This document shows, piece by piece, positions 12,523 through 25,542 of a stretch of DNA of 64,000 nt. Origin of the DNA: Vandiemenella viatica (Eukaryota > Arthropoda > Insecta > Orthoptera > Morabidae); the NCBI GenBank assembly GCA_031002005.1, contig CM061921.1, positions 125,332,597 through 125,396,596 on the forward strand, in the 5' to 3' direction. A model generated the notes under the pieces. That model saw nothing but the letters and a program-made list of their open reading frames with translations, ran no database searches and was not told the DNA's origin. How positions within the stretch are numbered: position 1 is the stretch's first letter; every line of letters begins with the position of its first letter. The position numbers and the translations under genes were made by a program.

Positions 12523-15500
12523 GAGGAAGAAACAGAAGCTGAAGAGGAATCATACTTGCCGTCTCCGTCCAAGCAACGCAAACTGGTGCTGCCATTTTCA
12601 GATTCGGAGCAGCTGTTGTCCTTGACAGTCTCCGATGCCATGCAGCTAATTAAGAGCATCGTCCAGGATCTGCGTCGGCCGGACTTAATCCCTGGAGTGG
12701 AGACGCTTGAAAAGTTCCAACTACTCATCAGACTTCTACAGGTGTTCAACGAGTCTCAGCTCGAGGATTTAGCCGATAAGACGCATGCCGAGTACCCCGA
12801 AGATCCTCACGACCAAAAAGCGAGCGAAGAATATACTCAATGGTAAGTTGTGAATACTCTATGGTTGGAAGGATAACGATATTAATGCATTTACAACAAA
12901 CAATAAGCTTGCAATCCATTTTCGTTGCTGTACTATTAAACAAGAATCCATCTATAGATTGTTACATGGTACAACAAAAAAATTCTGAAATACAGGGTGT
13001 CCAGGAATGAAAGGATAATCCTCCAACCACGATAGGTCACATCATTTCCTACTATATGACAATTTTATTTTAGTAAAAGACACCATTTTCGAGCTATTGA
13101 TTTTGAAAAAAAAAAAAAAATCGAAACATGTGTCTTGCTCAACTTATTCTATGCCATTTCTACAAATTAAGACTTTATGAACCCTGTTTTTTTTTTTTAA
13201 TTTACTCAAGGCTGTTTGAGTAATCTTAAACAATATTCTTAAAAAAACCTTAAAATAATGTTTTTTTAATATCATTATAATGCTTTTTTTTACTAAATAT
13301 TTAAAATGCACATTGATCTCTTTGGCAGATTTAAGTACTATAAAACAATCATTTTAAAAGAAGTTTAAAATAACTATACCATTTAAGATTTTTACCAGTT
13401 TTCTTTTTTAACTTTTTAAGAAAAAAAATACCATTGTTTTAGATGACTTGAGTAAATTTAAAAAAAAAAATAGGGTTCAAAAAGTCATAATTTGTTGAAA
13501 TGGCATGGAATAAACTGAATAAAGTCATATGTTTAGAAAAAATATTTTAAAAAATCAATTATCTCGAAAATGGCGAGACTTTTACTAAAACAAAATTTTG
13601 TCATATAGTAGGAAAGGATGTGACCTATCGCGGTTGCAGGATTATTCTTTCTTGACTCCAATTTTAGTGACTTATTATGACGACATTTTATTTTTAGGAC
13701 GGTGTACATAAACGCTCTAGCACAGACGGGAACTCGGCCGGCGGTCGTTGTGATACGCCAGCAGCTGCAAGCCAACAAGCTGATTGGTCAGCTGGCTGCT
13801 GATGCCGTGGGCGCTGTACCAAGATCTGCAATCTTCCCAGACGAAGATTACATCAAAGAGTTTCTTGTGAGTATCCCTATTTTGACACAGTTTTACGGCG
13901 TCCTCTGCTGTACTATGCATAGTGAACTAGATTCTTCTAGTCTATGGAATAGTTTCTTTTTACTGCTCACCCACATTTCAGTCACGTTGCATGCATACAT
14001 TACGGCAGTCACAAGTTACAAGTTTTTCACACCATAAAGTATATTTCTGTTTTTGGATAGCAAAAATGAACTACACTATATAGAAAAAAGTGGTAATTTT
14101 TTTTTTATGCTTGAACACACTTTTTAATTACCTTTAGATACAGTCATTAAATACTAGTTCGTTTTTAAGCACTTGCCTGGCATATTTGATCTGTTGGTTC
14201 AGCTGGGATACGGGAGATACCTGGCTGTAATCGCAGTGCCGGCTGTAATGTTTATGGACACTACAATAACCTTCACCTCTGTCAAAGCTTTGTTTTGTTA
14301 TTGCGAAGATGCTAGGATGCTTCATGGTGAGGATTCCACGTTAGATTGTAGTCAATTTCTCTGTAGCACTGGCGGGATATGTAAACCGACTACCATAGAG
14401 GCACATCGTGCAATTAGTAAGAAACTCCGTCGCTGGATCTTTGAGACCATGAAATGATTATTATACCACATCTCTACGGTCTTTATTTAAATTTTAAAAT
14501 GCAATTCGAAGACCATATGGTAACATACACTTAGGTGCCAAAATCATGGGACGGAAAGATGTAAATATCCAGATGGCGGTAACATATAATTGCGCAGTGC
14601 CTTGTCGAGGCTTTCATTTGAATTCTTGTGAGTCGTGTGATTATATCCGCATAACATGGATTACAGACTCTGCACGCGGAATGGTAGATGCTTGGGGCAT
14701 TCCATTTCCGAAATTGTTCATGAATTCAACATTCCTCGATCTACAGTATCAAGAGTGAGCAGCTACTACGTAATTTCCGGCATAACCTCCCGACAGGGAC
14801 AACGTAGTGACCGACCGTGACCAGCGACGTCATTGTTAACAGAACAGTAGCATTCAATGTGAGACTTCCGTGAAGACAATGTAACACAACTTGAAATTGG
14901 TTGGATATAGCGGCAGAAGACTGACACGAGTGCCTCTGCTAACAAAACGCCATCGCCTCTCCTGGGCTAATGAACTGTTGGTTGGACCCCATGCGACTGG
15001 TAAAAGGATTCGCGGTCAGATGAGTCACGATTCAAGTTGGTAAGAACTGATGGTAGGTTTAGAGTGTCACAGGCCATGGATCCAGATTTTCAGGTTAGCA
15101 CTGTGCAAGCTAGTGGGGGTGGCATGGACTGGGACCACCGGTAAAACTGAAGCGACCATTGACTGGAAATGTTTATATTAAACTGTTTGTGAAACCATTT
15201 ACAACCATTCATTGCCTTTATTTTCCCAAACAACGATGAAATTTTCCAGGACGATAATGCTCTAAGTCACCAGGCAAAAATAGTTCACGACTGGTTTGAA
15301 GAACATTGTGGACAATTCCATTGAATTATTTGGCCTCCTAGATCACCAGAAATGAATCCAATCGAACATATCTGGGACATGATCGAAAGGTCAGTTGCTG
15401 TAGAGGAAGTATGTCTGAATATTTCTTCAGGAGACATTTGACGACTTGTTGAATCAATGCCATGTAGGGAGTCAAACACGATATTAGGAGGTATCTCACG

Positions 15501-18500
15501 CTTTTGGCACTTCAGTGTAAGCCAAAGTCTATCAATGATCTTTCGTGAAGGCAGCGTTCGGATACTATTTTTGTACATAACTGGTCAACAAGAGAGACAA
15601 AAATGTGTCAGATAAAAAACGTACTTTACTACTTTCGTAGATTATAAAGTATGTATACACGAAAAAAAGTGCAACACTTCATAATAGAATACGGGTGGCA
15701 ATCCTACGGTAACATGTGTCTACCATCGTCATATAAACAGCTGCTACATCTTCAGTTTACATCTTTTTTTCCTGACTTAACACCTCGTCGACGTCGGGGT
15801 CATTAGAGAAGGGAAAGGACTGGAGGCAAATAACGGAAAAGAGTTAATCCATGGCCTTTTGAAGGAACCACCCCCAAATTCACCCGGAGTGATTTGGGAA
15901 AACCATTGGAAACCCAAATCGGGATGGCCAAACGGGCATTCGAACCCACCTCCTCCCGAATGTGAGGCCAGGCTCGGTAGTCTATTTCCACTACGTTTTA
16001 TTAATATTAGAAAAAATATTTTTCAATTGCTGATATTATTCAAGGTTTCCATTCCTAAACCCTTCATTAAGTTTACTTGTTTTTGTTTGGTCATAATAGT
16101 CGTCTTTGTGTTCATTTCTGACACGAGAGCTCTTCTATTTATAGCTTTTTTCATATTTTCAAACTGGTTTTAAGAATATAACATTAAGATTATTAAATAA
16201 GTTATTAAAAAGTGGTAATATTAATTTTATTGATAATATTCTGATGTAACGTTTTATACTTAAGTATTGACTAAAGTAGAGTCTTCGATTTACAGGGGAT
16301 TCTACAGGACAAGGGAATCATGGAGCATAGCCCTGTAAATTCGACGGCTTTGCTGGCATTCGGCAACCTATTGCGAATTGCTATTGCAGATAGGCACTCT
16401 GCTCACAACCGATACCCCGTGCATACATACGGATCGCTGTTTCCCAAAGACGGCAATAGGCTTGTGGAAGACTCCATCGACAAACTCGAGAAAGATCTGA
16501 AAGATGCTGTAAAAAGGAACGACAGTGTTAAGATCCAGGTGTATATAAGAGCCATTGGAAATATTGGCCATCCCAAAGTACTAGAAGTATTTCTACCTTA
16601 TTTGATGGGAGAAAAGAATATCACTAACTTTGAGCGACTTCAGATAGTTTTCGCTCTAAAGCCACTGACAAAAATACATCCAAAAAGAGCACTTCCAGTA
16701 CTCACTCAGATCTACCAAAGTACGGGAGATACTCACCAAATTAGGGCGGCAGCAGTTTTCATCTTGATGTTGGCTCAGCCATCAGCAGCCGATCTTCAGA
16801 GGGTGGCGCAGTTCACCAACCAGGATCAGAACCCTTACGTCATCGCTGCCGCAGCCACAGCGATCAAAACGGCAGCTCATCTCGACAGCCCCATGCATGC
16901 GCAGCTGTAAGCAAACAATTCGTCTTTCCGGACAATATCGAAAGGCAGAAAGTAAATGTATTTAATATCTCATCCTCTGTTTTCCAGAGCTTCAAATGCA
17001 AAGGCAGCAGTTAATATGTTGAATCCGAATGTCACTGCGCTCCAGGAATCTAGCAAACATCTTGTAGACCACATAGTGAAGGACATGGCTCTAGCGTACT
17101 CCGCCGTGTTGGCTAAGATTGGTAGCAGGGATTCCCTTATACCAAGCACACTGCACAGTTCTCTGAGAATCAATGTAGGAGGCTTCAAACACCTCTCTGG
17201 AGAAGTGAGTATCTCCTCAACTTTAATTTAAACAGATTATCCGAAATTTCAGTAACTGATGAGTTTCTTTGATTTCTAGGCCACAGCAACAATCAGCAGT
17301 ATTCGCGACCTGTTGGAAGAGATGTGGTCCAGATTTGATGATGAAGATGCTCTTGGTCCAGAACACAAAACGAAAGCCCAGAATGCTTTCAGGAATATTA
17401 CAGTTGATGTCCCCCAGCAGCTTGAGGGACAGCTGGCAGCAGATATTTTGGCGTCGCCATCCATCCTTGCTTTCGACAACTCAACTATTCAGAAACTAGT
17501 TGAACGTAAGCGCAGTGTATTTTTTCTTCCTTTTGAAGTTATACAGATATGTATTCTTCATTATGATTTGAAACACTACCTCTCTGAAAACATTTGACTT
17601 ACATTTGCACTGCCTTTCTTCACTACGATTTAGGAATCAGAAAAGAAGCCAGAAAGAAGGATGAAATTCCATTCAATCAAACGCAAATTGTTTCCTCTGT
17701 CGACGTGATCCTTGGTTTCCCCAACGCACTTGGTTTGCCCAGCATGATTGAGTATAGCTCCGTTTCCCTTTATTCCGTTGGAGGTTTGATGAGGTTCAAA
17801 TCTACGCCATCTCTTGATGACGCTCCAGAGGGCTTCTTAGCGCAGCCACAGATTGTTAATGTGACAGCAGACATTCAAAGCGTGTAAGTACAATAGTGTA
17901 AAGAAAATACAATTCGTAAAGCTAATCTTTTGCTAACTAATTTTCATTTCTATATTTCTGCTGCAGGTATTCTAGGAGAACAAAGGGAGAAATTGGATTT
18001 TCTTTACCTTTCAAAAGGTATTCGGCTGGATACGCAAAGAACGTCCAAGTTCTATTGCCTCTAAGAGTGAAAGCCGATGTCGATATTCCACGCAATTCTT
18101 ATGACGTCAAGCTACAACCCATAGATAAAAATCATAAATACCACCTGGTTCAAAGCAGCAACCTGCCATATACGAGAATTTATTCTCGCCGTCGACTGCT
18201 GCCCCCACTGCTTGACGAGAACACCCAGCCCATTCACATCCGCAAACCTAAAGCTGTAAGATACATTCCCTTTCTGATACTTGGATCATTCTTTACCCAT
18301 ATTGCTAAATGTATAAATCTACATGGTTTAAAAAATTCTTATTCTTACAGTGGTATACCGTCTATGGAGAGAAAAACCCTGGAATGGCATTTTCTGTAAA
18401 TTATTCCACAGAGATTGAATTCTTTGATAAAGCTTCAATGTTTGAGAAACTTAAAGGTTACGACAAATTGTCAGCTATCTTATTTTACAAAACTGAATAC

Positions 18501-21500
18501 GATATCTACGCCGAAAATGTGACAATCAGCTACGAGCCTGAAAAGTCTACTTCTAAAGCAGTGCAAATTACTGTGAGAAATGGTAAATATTCCAACTTTT
18601 TTACTTATATTTTATAAATCGCTTTGCAATTTGGTAGCTAATGCTTAAAAATAATTTGCAGAGATCATCGAATCGACATACAGGCAGGACGAAGAACAAT
18701 CATCTGAGAGCGAATCTAAAGAAGAAGCTGAGTCACACGTCAGCAACAGAAGATCTCTCTATCGTGGGAAACCAAACCGGCGTATAGTACATACACGTAG
18801 TGTAAGTTCAGAGGAATATGACGAGGAAGACGTCAGTGGTAACAACTGGGCAGTGGTTGATGCCCAAGATGTGTTCTTTCGCAAACAAAAATATATCGAT
18901 ATACAACTGAAACGTTTTGAAAGTAAGAGCTAAAGAAAGACATAAGTTTCTCCTAGTATTAGTTTAATGGTTACTACTATTGACCATTTATTATCTTTGA
19001 CAGATCCTGTCGTTAGGGCGGCCGATATCCAGCTTAAATTTATAAACTCCAACGGTGCCGACTTGAAGCTGCTCGTTGTATCTGGCTCCAGCCCAGTGAA
19101 ATCTGAAGCGTCAGCTCTTGTTTACACGTATTACCGTCCAGCACAATCTAAAAAATCGACTGAGGTAATTTATTTTTTTCTAGAGTGAAAAAATCAGCTA
19201 AATGTTACGCCAAAATACTTCAGAAAAATACCATATTTTCGTTTCAGACATGTATTGATTTAGAAGCAAATTTTCCGAGGCTCCCAAGAATGAATATGGA
19301 AGCTGCTTTGAGGTCAAACCCCAATGCTACGATTACAATGCAGTTAGAGTCCGGACAGGACTGTAAGAATGGAATGAAGGCATCGGCCAAGGTACGTTAC
19401 ACTCATGTTGTAAGTACTTGTATACTAATAAATAAGAGTTACTCTAACTACATCTTCGTTTCAGCTTCATCTGGGAAGAAGCAAAAAACGAGAGGAATAT
19501 CTGCAACAATCTGGTCTTGTGAAAGTGTGCCGATCTCAAATGAAGAAGCAGAACCAAGTACTCCCTGCCTGCCGCAATGCAACAATTCAGGCTGGCATTC
19601 TCAACGATTATAACCTGACCATGGTTTACCAGAAAGTACCAAAAGTTCTACTCAATACTACTTATCAAGTTTACTCTCTAATCCGTCAATACCTCTTCTG
19701 GCAAGTGTCGGAGAATCCAGTAAACAATACTGGTTCTGCTGGCAAATTGAAGGCAACGATCACGGTGGACCCTAGACTTAGATCACTGAACGCTTCGCTG
19801 TCAACCTCTCTGTTGGATGCGAGATTCGAAAACGTACGTCTGCATCCGCAGATTGTGCCTCTCACTCTTACTCATCCGCACATTAGCAAGATGGAATGGT
19901 GGTTAAACTATAACACCAATGGCCGTTACAATGGTAACTGAATACATTTAACGAAGTTTCATTCACGTGTCCAGATAGTAAGGAGACTAATAGATATTCG
20001 TTTGTTCACAGCGACATGTGGTGTGGACGCAAATGTCATCAATACGTTTGATAACACAACTTACAAGATGCAGCAGAGCTCTTGCTGGAAGGTACTTCTG
20101 GTTACGGATGGTCTGCTGAACAATCGTCCAGATGTCATCGTTCTTACTCGCCAGAAACGACAAGAACAAAGGGTAGGAAATGCTGTACATGTCGATGTTG
20201 GTGATAATTTTAATTATGTTGTGTATTAATCGTTTTGATCTGAAATTTAAAATTGCAGTCATCACGCTTTTAATGCGGAGCAGATGTAGAATTTGTTTTA
20301 AAGAAATGCATTTAGATTGAAAAGATCTAGGTATCTCACAGGACTAATTCTAAGTCAAACATAGTATCAACAGCCACTACCACTTGCTATGGCAAATAAC
20401 GTGTGGTCAAAAACGATTCGCAATATAATTGTTGTCTCTGGAACGATCAGGTTATCGATCAGCAAACACCTTTTTTGTGTTAAGCCATCAATTATGTTTC
20501 AAGGAAACTTAAGTCTTTGAAATTGTGTTTTTATAAGCGAATAATCTTCATAAATAATGTGTTCTCCATTTCAGTCTTTCACTATATGGTAAGGGGATTA
20601 TATACGCAACAATTGTCCAAGTCATACGCGATATGTTCTCACAACGGTAAACATTGATTTTTTTTAAATACATTTTCCACGTTCAAAACAGATTATTACC
20701 AAATCCACTGTCGAGAGAAAATAAATCAATAAATGAAATAATATCTGCTTCCCGCCATCAACTTACAGTTTTCTTTCTGTTACAGGAAATTAAGATAGTT
20801 GTTGACGACGACGAGATAATGATCAAGCCGGAAGAATCGAAGATTAAAATTAAAGTAAACGACCAATCTGAGATGATTGGACAGGATGACATTGCCGTCC
20901 TAAAGGGCAAGGACAACAACCCTCTGGTGCGCGTATACGGGCTCGTAGAAGGAGGAGCAAGGATTGAGGTCGCAGGGCTGATTATCGAGTTCGACGGACT
21001 CAGGATCAGAATCCAGGCAGCTGATCACTATTCCCACCACGTACGTGGTCTGTGTGGTACCAACGATGGAGTGCCTGCAACAGATCTCAAAGTTCCCGAG
21101 AACTGCATTGTCGGCGACATCGAAGCCTTCATCGAATCATACACAATCTCTGGCCCCGAATGTCCGCAGCAGAAAAGCCGGCTACCTGAAGGATCATTCT
21201 GCTACCCGGAGGTAGTAATTCCCGGAAACTCCACCGAGAGTCATGTTCCTGATCCAGCCTGCCTTCACCTCAAACCTGTGGCTGTCACCGTGGCCAATGA
21301 GATTTGTTTCAGCATACAGCGTCAACCACAATGCAAGGACGAATGTGAGCCGCTCACCCTGATCAGCAAGTACGCCAAATTCCGCTGCTATCCTCGAGAC
21401 AGCGTGTCACAAAAACTGCTGGCTTCGATGAAGAAAGGAGCCAGCTTTGATGCTAGAAAATTGAAGGGAGAGTACGAAGACAAGAAATTTCTCATTGAGA

Positions 21501-21562
21501 TTCCAACCTCTTGTAAGCGAGGTGGCTCATCTGGTGTCAGTGACGGTGACAACTGGGAATAA
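9780..21562 (+). CDS. Vg: Vitellogenin precursor, 20 exons, 1846 residues
   Basis: Yolk precursor: a large secreted lipid-transfer phosphoglycoprotein made in fat body and taken up by oocytes. Exons: 9780-9810, 10724-10762, 10980-11122, 11200-11337, 11462-11620, 11695-11928, 12013-12842, 13698-13866, 16296-16906, 16988-17204, 17280-17505, 17634-17883, 17967-18255, 18351-18582, 18662-18922, 19004-19164, 19248-19391, 19465-19933, 20012-20172, 20786-21562. All introns are GT-AG and phases agree, giving 5541 bases without a stop. The signal peptide is MWVLFLLGLLVGATVSA. The Vitellogenin-N lipid-transfer region covers about residues 25-800. Ser tracts lie at 344-361 and 399-418, followed by an open beta-sheet region. 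The vWD domain covers about 1535-1740, with DGLR at 1658 and GLCG at 1676, the usual insect pair. Cleavage candidates are IVKR between the Ser tracts and RQKR at 1581-1584. Long introns 1, 7 and 8 hold repeats. The gene appears functional. Confidence 0.97.
10138..10378 (-). mobile_element. tRNA-derived SINE in vitellogenin intron 1
   Basis: A nearly full copy in reverse orientation. Read on the minus strand it starts with a tRNA-like head (A-box-like GTGGCTGAACGG, B box GGTTCGAAT), then a body with GGTTTTCCATGGTTTACCCA and AAAAGGCCATGGCCGAAT, then the tail block ATGACCTCGACGTCAACGAG. This is the best copy for defining the family in the window. Confidence 0.85.
12298..12522 (+). repeat. Polyserine-coding AGC tracts in vitellogenin exon 7
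   Basis: Two in-frame runs of mostly AGC codons: 12298-12351 (18 Ser) and 12463-12522 (20 residues, two of them Asp). Each is followed by acidic residues (DESSGSSEE and EEETEAEEES), which makes them casein-kinase-like phosphorylation targets, as is known for insect vitellogenins. A basic IVKR site lies between them. AGC slippage makes their length likely polymorphic. Confidence 0.9.
12996..13664. repeat. Fold-back inverted repeat in vitellogenin intron 7
   Basis: The left arm (from about 12996) and right arm (to about 13664) are imperfect reverse complements of each other, meeting near 13320. Matching blocks include GATAGGTCACATCATTTCCT against AGGAAAGGATGTGACCTATC and CTACTATATGACAA against TTGTCATATAGTAG. 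Each arm is about 300 bases, so the unit is nearly all stem. No transposase is present. It is probably a fold-back MITE; as part of the intron it would form a long RNA hairpin. Confidence 0.8.
14526..15519 (+). mobile_element. Tc1/mariner element remnant in vitellogenin intron 8
   Basis: The ends TACACTTAGGTGCCAAAA (14526) and its inverted counterpart ending CACTTCAGTGTA (15519) start and stop at TA dinucleotides, the family's target site. The interior reads as a Tc1-type transposase in broken plus-strand frames. The C-terminal part is clearest: a HDWFEEHCGQF block, then WPPRSPEMNPIEHIWDMIE near 15327-15385. It has stops and is shorter than a full element of about 1.3 kb, so it is inactive. 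Confidence 0.85.
15770..15985 (-). mobile_element. tRNA-derived SINE in vitellogenin intron 8
   Basis: Same family and orientation as the intron 1 copy: tail block CACCTCGTCGACGTCGGGGT on the left, ATGGCCTTTTGAAGGAACCA and GTGATTTGGGAAAACCATTG in the body, and a B box (GGGTTCGAATG on the minus strand) near the right end. It lies about 250 bases right of the Tc1/mariner remnant. Confidence 0.85.
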
Positions 21563-21590
21563 GAATAAGCAATTGAACTAATTCACTACA

Positions 21591-21623
21591 AATAAATGCA
21601 TGTACTGAATAGAATAAAATAAA
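21591..21623 (+). terminator. Vitellogenin poly(A) signals
   Basis: AATAAA occurs at 21591-21596, 21613-21618 and 21618-21623, which is 29-61 bases after the stop codon at 21560-21562. The spacing predicts a very short 3' UTR of roughly 50-90 bases, as is usual for vitellogenin mRNAs. Confidence 0.8.
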
Positions 21624-22449
21624 GTGTTTGGAAGATGTATCAATATTCACATGCTTAAAATTATTTTCACACCACATTTTCCAGTTATTGTACCTCACAC
21701 TCTCCATTCCAAAGAATTCAATCCCACGAAAGTTCATTTTCTGTTTCTAGCATTTAGGGGCATATACGGAGGCGAAATTGATGAAGATATTAGCCACTAG
21801 GCAATGAGAACTTTGTAGGTGTTAGAACACTCTGAAGGTGACTTGCTTTGCTAAAGCTGGGAAGCTAATATATCAGCGGTAACCTCTCTTTGAGGCTGTG
21901 ATCAACGAGAGGTCTACTAATAAGGAGGTAGATCTGAAGATAAGAGTATTTAGAATAACTGCCACTAAACATTCTGCGAGTCGGTATCAGTTTAAGATTA
22001 GAAAAGAGTAGAAACATTTTTAGATAATTCTGAGCTATTTTTTTCTCAAGATGTACAGTGGAAATAAAATGTCCAGTAGCCTCTTTCGTTTTTCTTAACC
22101 ACTGTCCATATTGGGTCATATTGGGGGCACCATTGTACAACATAGTGTAACTGTAACTTGTCGCAGCATAAAAAGTTGACATATTGTGTTTCATTATATT
22201 GGAATTGTGACACAACAGAAGTTGCCTTACGTCGTAAAAATCTGTTTCTAGCGGTAAACATCAAAGGATTATTTGCATCACAGTGAAATATTTGTCAACA
22301 TTGCTTTCAATGTGGATATATCGTACGGAGTTGAATGTTGACACAAACAGTCGCGAGTATAGCGTTTAAGGGGAATGCAGAGAATTGTCTAAATTTAATC
22401 CGCAGTTATAGAGAGTTTCTATGTTTTTGGATTCCAAAGAATAGACTTT
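21624..22449. other. No gene seen downstream of vitellogenin
   Basis: Several minus-strand frames of 66-116 residues are present (for example 21865-22215), but none has a recognisable domain, a splice pattern or low-complexity sign of being real. It may be decayed repeat DNA. Confidence 0.5.
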
Positions 22450-24343
22450 CTAAATGCAGGAAGACTGAAAATGAAGCGTGGCGTGCCACCTGGCTGTTGT
22501 AAGGTGCCCATCTCAGAAGGATGCTAGACAAAGTAAAATAGTCATAACTATAGCTATAGATGTACTAAATAACAATAATTCCGAGTAGTATAGTAGTAAA
22601 GCTATGACAGGCCTAGCAAGCCGGTAGTGGATGAAGCATGCTTTCAAAACTAAGCACAGCCTCGGAAAGGATGGTTGTAATGGACAACGACCTAGGCAAT
22701 GGACTGGACTACGAGTTGGAACAATCAATATATTATTACTAAAAGGAAAGGAACCGGAAGTTATCAGTGTAATGGAAGAGAGGAACATAAACACATTATA
22801 ATTAAGTGAAACAAAATGGAAAAGACATGGAAGTAAGGAAATATGAAAAAGGTACACACTATGGTGTTTGGGAGAAGTAAACAAGGGACGTAATAGGGTA
22901 GCAATAGTTCTAAATAACAGACTGGCAGGAAAAGTCATAAATGTTAGCTACACCAACGGAGAGATATTGAAACTGTTGATTGTGGTAAATGGAGAGGTAG
23001 TAGATATCATACAACGGTATGGTCCCCAAGTTGGGTGCACAGAAGAAGAGAAAGAAGAATTTATACAAGATCTGGAAGGGGAAATCATGGCAGAAAAGGT
23101 TATCATAAAAGGAGACTTAAATGCCAGAGTGGGTAAAGACATAACAGGGGGTGAAGATATTATGGGAAGCCATGGCGTAGAACCAAGGAATAGAGATGGA
23201 GAAAATCTTCTAGGTTTTGCCTATGGAACTCATTAGTTGTTGGCAACACCTCTCATGAAAAAAGAGATAGTCGCAAGTTTGCCCGATATAGCTGGGATAG
23301 TCAGAGTAGAAGCTTAGTAGACTACATATAGTTCAGCAAACGTCTTCATCCAAAATTAAAAGATGTAAAAGTCATACCAAGTGTGAACCTAGAAGAAGAT
23401 CACCGGTTGGTTGTAGCAGACTTTAGGAAACTCAGTCTGGACAAAGCTGTAAGCAAAAGGATCCAAAGGAAGCTGGAAGATAGTGACACAAGGGAAACAT
23501 TTCAGGAAGAAGTGAAGGCGAACTTACCCAAGTATGACACACGAACAGCAGAAGAGAAATGGAGAAGATTTAGAGCACCATTAATAAATGCAGCAGAAAG
23601 GACGTGTGGAAGAATGTCAAATAAGGGGAAGGAGAAGGAAACACCATGGTGTAATGAGCGTATTGCAGAAGCTATTAAAAGAAAGAACAGGGCGTGGAGA
23701 GAGTAGTTTCAAGACAGAATTGAAGAGCAAAGAGCGAGATGGAAAAGATTACCAAAAGCCTCAGAAAAAAATGATAAAAATAGCATAGTTAAAATCTTGG
23801 GAGGAATTCACAGATAAATTGAAGACAAGCTAGAAAGGAAATAAGAAAATACTGTATGGGGTAGTAAGAAACAAAACAAAACCTACAGATATGCTGACCA
23901 AAGTTCTGGACAAATGAGGCGAAGTGCAATGGAAAAAGGAAGAGGTACTGAATATATGGAAAGAGTACTTCAAGAACCTCTTGGAAGGAAAAGAGGAAAA
24001 CCAGGAAGCAACCAAAGAAAAGGATAGTGCAATAACCACTTTAGAAAGGGAAACAGAAGAATTTAGTATGCTGGAATTGGAATTGGCAGTGAAACAAATT
24101 CCAAATGGGAAATCACCAGGATTAGATGAACTGACAGCAGAAATGGCAAAAGCAGCAGGAGCAATGGGAATGCAATGGTTGTATAAATTCATACGGAGGG
24201 TCTAGAAAGAAAGGAAAATACCAGAGGATTGGGGGAAGGTGCTCATAGTTCATATTCATAAAAAAGGAGTAAAACGAAATGCGAGAACTGCAGGGGTATT
24301 ACATTGCTAAGCCATGGCCTGAAAAAATATGGAAAAATTATTC

Positions 24344-24567
24344 TATATTACCAGCCTATACTGACTTATGGTTCTGAAACATAGACTTGGACAAAGAGAG
24401 ATATTAGGAGATTACAGGCTGCAGGGATGAGGTTTCTGAGAGGGATAGAGAATGTCACGAGGAAAGATATCAGGGAGAGACTACAAGTGGAAGCCTTAGA
24501 AGAGATGCTAACAATGAAAAACTGCAGTGGTTGGGACATGTTATAAGGATGGAGGACGGGAGGATGC
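24344..24567 (+). repeat. Exact 224-base duplication, misplaced copy
   Basis: These bases (from TATATTACCAGCCTATACTG to GGAGGACGGGAGGATGC) are identical to 25319-25542. Here they sit in the middle of the RT domain, between the block for ITLLSHGL-type text and GKEQFGFR, where this C-terminal sequence does not belong. Both copies share the same in-frame TAG. Confidence 0.95.
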
Positions 24568-25318
24568 TTAAATACAGCTAGAAAGGAGCAGTTTGGTTTC
24601 AGGCAAGGAAGATACACAATGAAAGCAATTTTTATACTCAGGCAAATCGTAGAGAATAGGTGGGAATATGGCATAGTAATAGCGTTCATCGACATTAAAA
24701 AGGCTTATGACAAAGTACTGAGGGAAAGCATATGGCGAAGTTTAAAAAAGAAAGGAATAGATGAAGGGATTGTAGAATTAATAAAGAACATGTGTGAGAA
24801 GTGTGAGAATTGCGTGTGCATAGACAGTAAACATTCAGAATGGTTTCACACGGAAAGAGGAGTAAGACAAGGGAGTGTATTGTCACCTGTTCTGTTTAAT
24901 GTATAATTAGATGTAATAATAGTTGAAGTACAAAGACACAGAGATCCAACAGAGAAAAAGGTGACAGCATATGCTGATGACATTATAATATGGGAGGAGA
25001 CAGAGCAGGATCTAGAAAGAGCATTACGGAAATGGTGAACTGCAATGGGTAAACCTGGCCTGGAGATTACTGTGAAAAATACCAAAATAATAAAGATAAC
25101 AAGAAACACTGACCCTTCGAAGGATGTGTTACTGGACGGCAAGAAATTGGAATGGGTAGAATCGTTTGAGTATCTGGGAAGCAAGATAACTGTCAACGGA
25201 AAACTGGAGGAAGAAATAGGTCAGAGGGTAAGGAAGAGCGGACAATTGCATTATCAGATAAAAGATGTTATCTGGATGTGGAACAAAGGGAAGGATGCCA
25301 AAATTCTAGTCTCTAAAG

Positions 25319-25542
25319 TATATTACCAGCCTATACTGACTTATGGTTCTGAAACATAGACTTGGACAAAGAGAGATATTAGGAGATTACAGGCTGCAGG
25401 GATGAGGTTTCTGAGAGGGATAGAGAATGTCACGAGGAAAGATATCAGGGAGAGACTACAAGTGGAAGCCTTAGAAGAGATGCTAACAATGAAAAACTGC
25501 AGTGGTTGGGACATGTTATAAGGATGGAGGACGGGAGGATGC
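25319..25542 (+). repeat. Exact 224-base duplication, resident copy
   Basis: This copy is in the expected place for the LINE C-terminal domain, following the YLGSKI and KVYYQPILTYG text and preceding the final CGEKLWRKTLGRG part. It matches the 24344-24567 copy base for base and lies 975 bases from it. Confidence 0.95.

Noticed and set aside
12384..12749. 121-residue minus-strand frame with poly-Leu inside the vitellogenin gene
   Set aside because: It is the antisense shadow of the polyserine-coding AGC runs in exon 7.
14173..14457. 94-residue frame in vitellogenin intron 8
   Set aside because: It lies between consistent splice sites of the host gene and shows no known domain; probably chance.
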